Below, in pieces: positions 8,653-12,407 of a DNA stretch of 12,407 bases. The DNA comes from Schaalia odontolytica (lineage in GTDB: Bacteria; Actinomycetota; Actinomycetes; Actinomycetales; Actinomycetaceae). The stretch is from NCBI GenBank assembly GCA_958415245.1, contig CATYYP010000023.1:1-12407 (forward strand), written 5' to 3'. The first letter of the stretch is position 1; each line of letters opens with the position of its first letter. The translations under genes were made by a program, and so were the position numbers. Under the pieces are notes generated by a model, which saw only the letters and a program-made list of their open reading frames with translations, did not search any database and had not been told where the DNA came from.

Positions 8653-8662
8653 CATGCGCATG
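8653..8662. repeat. Perfect 10-base palindrome in the divergent regulatory region
   Basis: CATGCGCATG is its own reverse complement with a central CG. It lies in the -35/upstream zone of the GH3 promoter candidate. LacI-family operators are typically palindromes with a central CG, so a sugar-responsive repressor site is possible; this is inference. Confidence 0.35.
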
Positions 8663-8686
8663 ATTTGTCGTTTGCGGGCCGTGTTC

Positions 8687-8696
8687 TGCACGTGCA
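8687..8696. repeat. Second perfect 10-base palindrome in the divergent regulatory region
   Basis: TGCACGTGCA is its own reverse complement, again with a central CG. Its centre is 34 bases from that of the palindrome at 8653-8662. It covers the place where a -35 for the HAD promoter would sit, so bound protein could block that promoter. Confidence 0.35.
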
Positions 8697-8716
8697 AGGC
8701 CGGTTTCGCCCTGAGA

Positions 8717-8722
8717 TAAGAT
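8717..8722 (+). promoter_or_regulatory. Candidate -10 element giving a leaderless HAD mRNA
   Basis: TAAGAT fits TAnnnT and is followed by exactly seven bases and then the ATG at 8730. This is the spacing expected when transcription starts at the A of the start codon. No Shine-Dalgarno precedes 8730 or the in-frame ATG at 8721, which itself overlaps this element. Confidence 0.55.
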
Positions 8723-8729
8723 GGTTCCT

Positions 8730-9629
8730 ATGACTGACACCGAGGTCCCCACGCACATAGAGAACGAGTCCCCATCTCCCCGTGCAGTCTTTGTCGACAT
8801 CGACGGGACACTGTGCGATTCTCGCCAGCGAATCCCAGAATCCGCGCTTGAGGCCCTGGCGCACATCAGGGAGGGCGGACACCGACTCTTCGCGTGCACG
8901 GGCCGCTCCGCGCCCGAGGTCTACCCGCGCTTTTGGGACGTCGGCTTCGAGGGTCTCGTCGGTGGTGCCGGAGGGTACGCGTCCGTCGGAAAAGCGGTTC
9001 TCGTGGACGAGCGCATGCCTCGCGAACACGTCGATGTGTTGACCGCCCTATGGGAGGAACTCGACGCCTTCTACATCTGGCAGGGTCCCGACCAGATGGG
9101 ACCCAGCGAGGGATACCTCGACTTCTTCGTTCCCCGGGCCGGCAAACACCCTGAGGACTGGATCGAATACGCCCAGTCGATCACTCCCTTTATCGTGGAT
9201 ATCAACAGCGGCGCATTCACCAAGGTCACAGCATACGTCCCGCCCGAAAAAGCATCGATGGAACGGGTGACAGCAGCCCTACCGGACGGCTATCGCGCGA
9301 TCATCGGCTCCGTGGGCGCTGCAGGCTACGTTCCCTTCGAGGTCGTTCCGGCCCATCTGTCGAAAGCAGTCGGCATCCGCGCCATCTGCGAGCACGTGGG
9401 CATTCCGCTCTCTCATACGGTCGCGCTCGGCGACTCCAACAACGACGTCGAGGCCGTGGCAACGGCAGCGGTCGGCATCAGCATCGGGAACGGATGCCAG
9501 GCCCTCGTCGAGGTTGCGGACATCGTCGCCCCCTCCGTCTCCGAAGACGGCCTGGCATGGGCTCTGCGCGCCGCCGGCCTGACGGCAGTCGAGCGCACGG
9601 GGGGCCAAGGCCTCGGCGATGCGCGGTGA
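8730..9629 (+). CDS. Cof-type HAD-IIB family phosphatase
   Basis: This is a 299-residue cytoplasmic HAD-superfamily hydrolase. Motif I is VFVDIDGTLCD (20-30; nucleophile D23, acid/base D25), motif II is ACTGRS (55-60), the motif III lysine is K212 in HLSKAVGI, and motif IV is ALGDSNNDVEA (232-242). A cap domain of subclass IIB occupies roughly 80-195. The length is slightly above the usual 260-290, from an N-terminal lead of about 17 residues. Such enzymes dephosphorylate sugar phosphates and related metabolites; the specific substrate is not predictable. ATG 8730 is preferred over 8721 because it sits seven bases after a TAAGAT element. The stop overlaps the MFS start as GTGA, so the two are coupled. 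A role in relieving sugar-phosphate build-up is plausible but only inferred. Confidence 0.92.
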   Translation: MTDTEVPTHIENESPSPRAVFVDIDGTLCDSRQRIPESALEALAHIREGGHRLFACTGRSAPEVYPRFWDVGFEGLVGGAGGYASVGKAVLVDERMPREHVDVLTALWEELDAFYIWQGPDQMGPSEGYLDFFVPRAGKHPEDWIEYAQSITPFIVDINSGAFTKVTAYVPPEKASMERVTAALPDGYRAIIGSVGAAGYVPFEVVPAHLSKAVGIRAICEHVGIPLSHTVALGDSNNDVEAVATAAVGISIGNGCQALVEVADIVAPSVSEDGLAWALRAAGLTAVERTGGQGLGDAR

Positions 9630-10891
9630 ACGGGTCACTGCAGCGCTGGCTGCACCATCCCCTCACCCGTAACTCCGCCTTCATGCACCTGTGGGCAGGG
9701 CAAACCGCCGCACAGGTGGGCTTCCAGGTCGGTACGCTGGCCACCTCGGCCATCGCGATCACCGTGCTGCATGCAACCGAGACGCAGATCGGTCTCCTCT
9801 CGGGACTGCAAACCCTTGCTTTCCTCCTCGTCGGTCTACCGGCGGGCGCATGGGTCGACGGATGGCGCAAGCGCCGCGTCATGATCACCGCGAATCTCGC
9901 GCGCATCGCGGCTCTCGTGTCCATCCCGATTGCTTACGTATTCTCCTCACTGACGCTCACCCACCTCATGGTCGTCGCGGCGCTCCTGGGTCTGTCCACC
10001 GTCTTCTTCGACGTCGCCTATCAGTCCTACGTTCCCATGATCGCCTCAAAACGCTATATCGGGGCAGCCAACGGGAGACTCGAAGCGTCCTATCAGGTGG
10101 GACGCGCGGGTGGCCCGGGACTTGGCGGATGGCTCCTCGGAGTGATCGCCCCTCCCCTGGCTTACCTGCTGACAGCGTCCACCTACGTCTGCTCCACGTG
10201 GGCCATCTGGCGCATACGCACCCCCGAGCCTCGTCCAGCCCACTCCGACGCACCCCTTCGCTCTCAGATCTTCGAGGGGCTCTCTTTCGTACGCGGGCAA
10301 CGCCTCCTCTTCCCGCTCTTCTCCTGCATCGCGTGCGCCGCATTCGCCGGAGCGGGCGTTCAGGTCCTCCTGCCCATCCTCGTGCTCCGCACCCTCGGCA
10401 TGAGCGCGACACAGCTCGGCCTCCTCCTCAGCGCGGGCGCGATTGGTGGGATCCTCGGTGCGCTCACGCGACCCCTGTGGATCTCACGCCTGGGCATCGG
10501 GCGCTGCATCGTTTCAACCAATATCGCCGGCGTCGCTATTCTCGCGGTCCAACCAGCCTCCGTGCACGTTCCCACTGCAGCCGCGTGGATCATTGCTGCC
10601 GCCGGCGTGATCTCCTCCTACTTCCTGACGATCTACAACGTCACCCAGATGAGCCTGCGCCAGGAAATCTGTCCTCCCGACATGCTCGGTCGCATGAACG
10701 CGATCTTTCGCTTCGCGGTCTGGGGTGTCATGCCCCTCGGATCATTCGTTGCCGGCATCGTTGCCGCCCACACCGGGATCGAGACTGCGATGTATCTGTT
10801 CACGGCACTCGCCGTCGCCGCGGGCATCGCGATGGCGTTCACTCCGACTGCCCGAATCCGAGGTTCCAACGCTTCCCCGACGATCTCATAA
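9626..10891 (+). CDS. MFS transporter (MFS_3 / EntS-like exporter)
   Basis: This 421-residue protein has roughly twelve hydrophobic segments. AFMHLWAGQTAAQVG (18-32) resembles the first-helix signature of MFS_3-type exporters. The loop between helices 2 and 3, GAWVDGWRKRRVMI (74-87), is a recognisable motif A with Asp78 and a basic cluster. The sixth-helix/central-loop region (EPRPAHSDAPLRSQIFEG) separates two six-helix halves. Members export drugs, siderophores or small metabolites using the proton gradient; the substrate is unknown. The GTG at 9626 overlaps the HAD stop (GTGA) and is chosen because the frame upstream of it is Arg/Pro-rich and non-hydrophobic, a shadow of the HAD gene. Efflux of a product of the upstream phosphatase is an untested possibility. 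Confidence 0.9.
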   Translation: MNGSLQRWLHHPLTRNSAFMHLWAGQTAAQVGFQVGTLATSAIAITVLHATETQIGLLSGLQTLAFLLVGLPAGAWVDGWRKRRVMITANLARIAALVSIPIAYVFSSLTLTHLMVVAALLGLSTVFFDVAYQSYVPMIASKRYIGAANGRLEASYQVGRAGGPGLGGWLLGVIAPPLAYLLTASTYVCSTWAIWRIRTPEPRPAHSDAPLRSQIFEGLSFVRGQRLLFPLFSCIACAAFAGAGVQVLLPILVLRTLGMSATQLGLLLSAGAIGGILGALTRPLWISRLGIGRCIVSTNIAGVAILAVQPASVHVPTAAAWIIAAAGVISSYFLTIYNVTQMSLRQEICPPDMLGRMNAIFRFAVWGVMPLGSFVAGIVAAHTGIETAMYLFTALAVAAGIAMAFTPTARIRGSNASPTIS

Positions 10892-10905
10892 TGTGACGCG
10901 CTCGG

Positions 10906-10918
10906 ACACTGCAAGTGT
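10906..10918. repeat. Short inverted repeat after the MFS gene
   Basis: ACACT-GCA-AGTGT is a perfect five-base inverted repeat 14 bases after the MFS stop. It lacks a T tract, so it is a poor terminator. It sits upstream of the PTS promoter candidate and could equally be an operator or chance. Confidence 0.25.
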
Positions 10919-10940
10919 GCCCATTCATGCACGGTCGCGA

Positions 10941-10946
10941 TACCAT
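10941..10946 (+). promoter_or_regulatory. Candidate -10 element for the PTS EIIB-EIIA operon
   Basis: TACCAT fits TAnnnT. TGCCCA at 10918-10923, 17 bases upstream, matches only half of the -35 consensus. Transcription would begin around 10953, just before the palindrome at 10958-10972. Confidence 0.35.
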
Positions 10947-10957
10947 AAGTGTGAGGC

Positions 10958-10972
10958 AAACCGCAACGGTTT
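10958..10972. repeat. Inverted repeat in the PTS leader (operator or leader hairpin)
   Basis: AAACCG-CAA-CGGTTT has two perfect six-base arms and a three-base centre. It lies 12 bases after the candidate -10 and 13 bases before the Shine-Dalgarno. The position suits a repressor site or an RNA hairpin; which one cannot be told from sequence. Confidence 0.45.
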
Positions 10973-10985
10973 CGGTGACTGAGCC

Positions 10986-10992
10986 AAGGAGG
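10986..10992 (+). promoter_or_regulatory. Near-perfect Shine-Dalgarno of the EIIB gene
   Basis: AAGGAGG lies five bases before the ATG at 10998. It is the strongest ribosome site in the window and implies high translation of this small phosphocarrier domain. Confidence 0.8.
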
Positions 10993-10997
10993 ACACC

Positions 10998-11228
10998 ATG
11001 GACACCGCAACGACCCTCGTCGAGGCCCTGGGCGGCTGGGACAACATCTCCAATCTCGAGGCGTGCATTACGCGCATCCGCCTGGACGCAGCCAACACCG
11101 ACCTCATCGACGAGGCCAAGCTGCGCGAAGCCGGAGCCTTCGACGTCGTCATCGTTGGCGACGCCGTGCAGGTCGTCATGGGCCCCGACTCCGAGGACCT
11201 CGTCGAGCAGATGAACGCGAGCCGGTGA
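10998..11228 (+). CDS. PTS EIIB domain protein, glucose/sucrose family
   Basis: This is a 76-residue stand-alone EIIB. LVEALGGWDNISNLEACITRIRL spans residues 7-29; the phosphorylated cysteine should be Cys23, in the CxTRxR context (C23, T25, R26, R28) typical of glucose-family EIIB. DVVIVGDAVQVVMGP near the end matches the usual valine/glycine-rich closing strands. It would take phosphate from EIIA and pass it to sugar entering through an EIIC permease. The length is normal for an isolated IIB domain. EIIA follows with a GTGA overlap, but no EIIC gene is present here, as in the split PTS of Streptomyces (for example NagF with a separate IIC). The sugar could be glucose, N-acetylglucosamine or another member of the family. 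Confidence 0.93.
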   Translation: MDTATTLVEALGGWDNISNLEACITRIRLDAANTDLIDEAKLREAGAFDVVIVGDAVQVVMGPDSEDLVEQMNASR

Positions 11229-11698
11229 GCTTGCTCGTCCGTGCGCCTTTCGCTGCGCACGTCCTGCCCCTGTCCGAGGTACCGGATCCTGTCTTCGCCA
11301 GTGGCGTCGTCGGTGATGGCCGCGCGCTCCTGCCGGAAGCCGATGTCACGTGCGTGACCGTTCACTCCCCCATCAACGGAGTGGTCACCAAGCTCAAATC
11401 GCACGCAGCGATTATCACCTCCACGCGCGGGCCTTCGATCCTGATTCATCTGGGCATCGACACCGTCGGCCTGCGTGGCCGAGGCTTTGCTCCCCTCGTC
11501 GAGGAGGGCGACATCGTTGACGCGGGCGCTCCCCTCATCCACTGGGATCTCGGCCCCGTCCGCGCGGCAGGCCTGTCCCCCTGCGTACCCGTCATTGTCG
11601 TCAGCCCTCCCGGAGAGGCGGTTTCTCCCGAGTTCGATGAAGCTCTGCCCACGGTGGGGATTCTCGATCCGCTGTTTTCGCTTGCCGATGGTGACTGA
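11225..11698 (+). CDS. PTS EIIA component, glucose family (Crr-like)
   Basis: This is a 157-residue stand-alone EIIA. APFAAHVLPLSEVPDPVFAS (7-26) is the characteristic N-terminal strand. H60 (KLKSHAAI) and H75 (ILIHLGIDTVGL) are 15 residues apart, the same spacing as the active-site pair H75/H90 of E. coli EIIA-Glc; H75 here is the expected phospho-acceptor from HPr. VHSPINGVVTKL also fits the family. The GTG at 11225 overlaps the EIIB stop as GTGA and starts right at the conserved fold, so it is preferred over longer in-frame extensions. It would donate phosphate to the EIIB encoded just upstream and may serve other EIIB/C proteins. A regulatory role like that of enteric EIIA-Glc is not established in actinobacteria. 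The convergent hairpin after the gene ends the unit. Confidence 0.94.
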   Translation: MSLLVRAPFAAHVLPLSEVPDPVFASGVVGDGRALLPEADVTCVTVHSPINGVVTKLKSHAAIITSTRGPSILIHLGIDTVGLRGRGFAPLVEEGDIVDAGAPLIHWDLGPVRAAGLSPCVPVIVVSPPGEAVSPEFDEALPTVGILDPLFSLADGD

Positions 11699-11714
11699 AC
11701 CCCGATCGTACGGA

Positions 11715-11748
11715 TGAACCCCGCGGCCCTTTCGGGTCGCGGGGTTCA
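11715..11748. terminator. Strong hairpin between convergent genes (probable bidirectional terminator)
   Basis: Bases 11715-11729 pair with 11734-11748 around a TTTC loop. All 15 pairs are Watson-Crick except one G-T wobble, and the core is CCCCGCG/CGCGGGG. It sits between the EIIA stop (11698) and the malQ stop (11773). No long T tract follows on either side, as is common for high-GC actinobacterial hairpin terminators. Confidence 0.75.
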
Positions 11749-11772
11749 CTTGTTCAGCGTATCGGAGTCCCG

Positions 11773-12407
11773 TCAGCGGACGGTCCCGCGCAACAGCGCG
11801 AACAGAGAGGTCAGGCGCTCGTCCGTGGGCAGGTCCTCGATCGCGACTTCTTCCCCATCGGAATCGCACAGCGGCACGCACCAGTTCGGGTACTGGTCAG
11901 CACCCGTGCCCGGCATATTCTGCGGGCGCACATCCCCGACCGCATCCACGAGGGAGGCGACGACCAGCTTCGACGGGGTCTTCGCAACGTAGCGGTACAG
12001 GCCCTCAACGGTCTCGCGCTCGCTGGGCTCTGCGCCGTCGATGCAGCCGTACTCATGAAGTCGCGCGCCCACCTGTTCGAGTTCAAGGCGATCGCCGGCG
12101 CGCACTGTCTCGATGTCGTCCGTCAGCAGGCCGAGCTCGGAACGCAGCGTCGTCTGGATGCCACGGATGTAGCCGAGCGTGGGCGGCAAGTCATGGATGT
12201 TGACTGCGGCCAGAGCGCGATCACGGTAGTGCTCGGGACGCAGCGGCCAGCCGCCGCCTTCCTTCTCGAACCACACAACGGAGGTGCCCAGGACACCGCG
12301 CTCACGTAGGTAGTCGCGCACCCACGGCTCAACCACGCCCAGGTCCTCGCCAATAACGACGGCACCCGCGCGCTGGGCCTCCAGCAGGATGACGCCCATC
12401 ATGGCCT
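11773..12407 (-). CDS. malQ: 4-alpha-glucanotransferase (amylomaltase), C-terminal part, cut by window edge
   Basis: About 210 codons are present, and the frame stays open through the right edge, so the N-terminal two thirds lie outside. AGAVVIGEDLGVVEPWVRDY carries the GH77 signature GEDLG, whose Glu is the catalytic acid/base. WFEKEGGGWPLRPEHYRDRA and the following VNIHDLPPTLGYIRG carry the HDxP block with the third active-site Asp. The nucleophile Asp block would be upstream, outside the window. The enzyme is cytoplasmic and transfers alpha-1,4-glucan segments between maltodextrins, releasing glucose. The C-terminus closes with QYPNWCVPLCDSDGEEV, as in other MalQ proteins, so the end is intact. 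It converges on the PTS pair across a strong hairpin and is not part of that operon. Confidence 0.95.
   Translation of the reverse strand, partial: AMMGVILLEAQRAGAVVIGEDLGVVEPWVRDYLRERGVLGTSVVWFEKEGGGWPLRPEHYRDRALAAVNIHDLPPTLGYIRGIQTTLRSELGLLTDDIETVRAGDRLELEQVGARLHEYGCIDGAEPSERETVEGLYRYVAKTPSKLVVASLVDAVGDVRPQNMPGTGADQYPNWCVPLCDSDGEEVAIEDLPTDERLTSLFALLRGTVR

Noticed and set aside
8572..8697. Longer in-frame start at 8697 for the GH3 enzyme
   Set aside because: The extra residues are not conserved-looking, and the frame would run through the TAGAAT promoter candidate. Only 8598 or 8571 remain plausible, and I prefer 8571.
9494..9625. Upstream extension of the MFS frame into the HAD gene
   Set aside because: The extra 44 residues are Arg/Pro/Gly-rich shadow sequence; GTG 9626 starts just before the first membrane segment.
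10892..10997. Possible small gene or riboswitch between the MFS and EIIB genes
   Set aside because: Only 106 bases; I found no coding frame with a ribosome site and no known riboswitch core. Short inverted repeats and a promoter candidate explain it better.
10925..11881. Minus-strand ORF (318 codons) across the PTS genes and the terminator hairpin
   Set aside because: It is antisense to two genes with clear catalytic residues, runs through the strong hairpin, and its translation is Arg/Ser/Asp-rich without motifs.

Overview
The window is high-GC DNA (strong G/C at codon third positions) with dense, short-spaced genes, GTG starts and four-base stop/start overlaps. This fits an actinobacterium. 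The mix of galactofuranose synthesis, LytTR/GHKL signalling, split PTS domains and GH3 enzymes makes me favour an Actinomycetaceae-type host (Actinomyces/Schaalia-like), but that placement is an inference without a marker gene. I see no tRNA, rRNA, CRISPR array, insertion sequence or phage gene, and no stretch over 300 bases lacks a gene.

Layout. Positions 1-1681 (minus strand) hold glf (UDP-galactopyranose mutase) followed by the first 174 codons of an AEC-type transporter that runs off the left edge. Divergent from glf, 1843-4431 is a tight three-gene operon: LytTR response regulator, GHKL (AgrC-like) sensor kinase and GNAT acetyltransferase. Converging on it from the right is a minus-strand operon, 8571 down to 4441: GH3 beta-glycosidase, GtrA-like membrane protein and family 2 glycosyltransferase. 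From the shared upstream region (about 8600-8730) a plus-strand pair runs the other way: Cof-type HAD phosphatase overlapping an MFS transporter, to 10891. Then come two single-domain PTS proteins, EIIB and EIIA of the glucose family (10998-11698), and a strong convergent hairpin. The window ends with the C-terminal third of malQ (minus strand), cut by the right edge.

Functional reading. Most genes concern sugars: UDP-galactofuranose supply, glycan assembly (GT2, GtrA), glycoside hydrolysis (GH3), sugar-phosphate dephosphorylation (HAD), PTS uptake (EIIB/EIIA, with EIIC encoded elsewhere) and maltodextrin/glycogen conversion (MalQ). The signalling operon looks like a peptide- or envelope-sensing two-component system, but no AgrB/AgrD-type partner is visible.

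Most of the window is ordinary. The points worth a second look are the acetyltransferase coupled to the kinase, the GH3-GtrA-GT2 operon, the palindromes in the two regulatory regions, a likely leaderless promoter, and a doubtful 12-codon cysteine-rich ORF.
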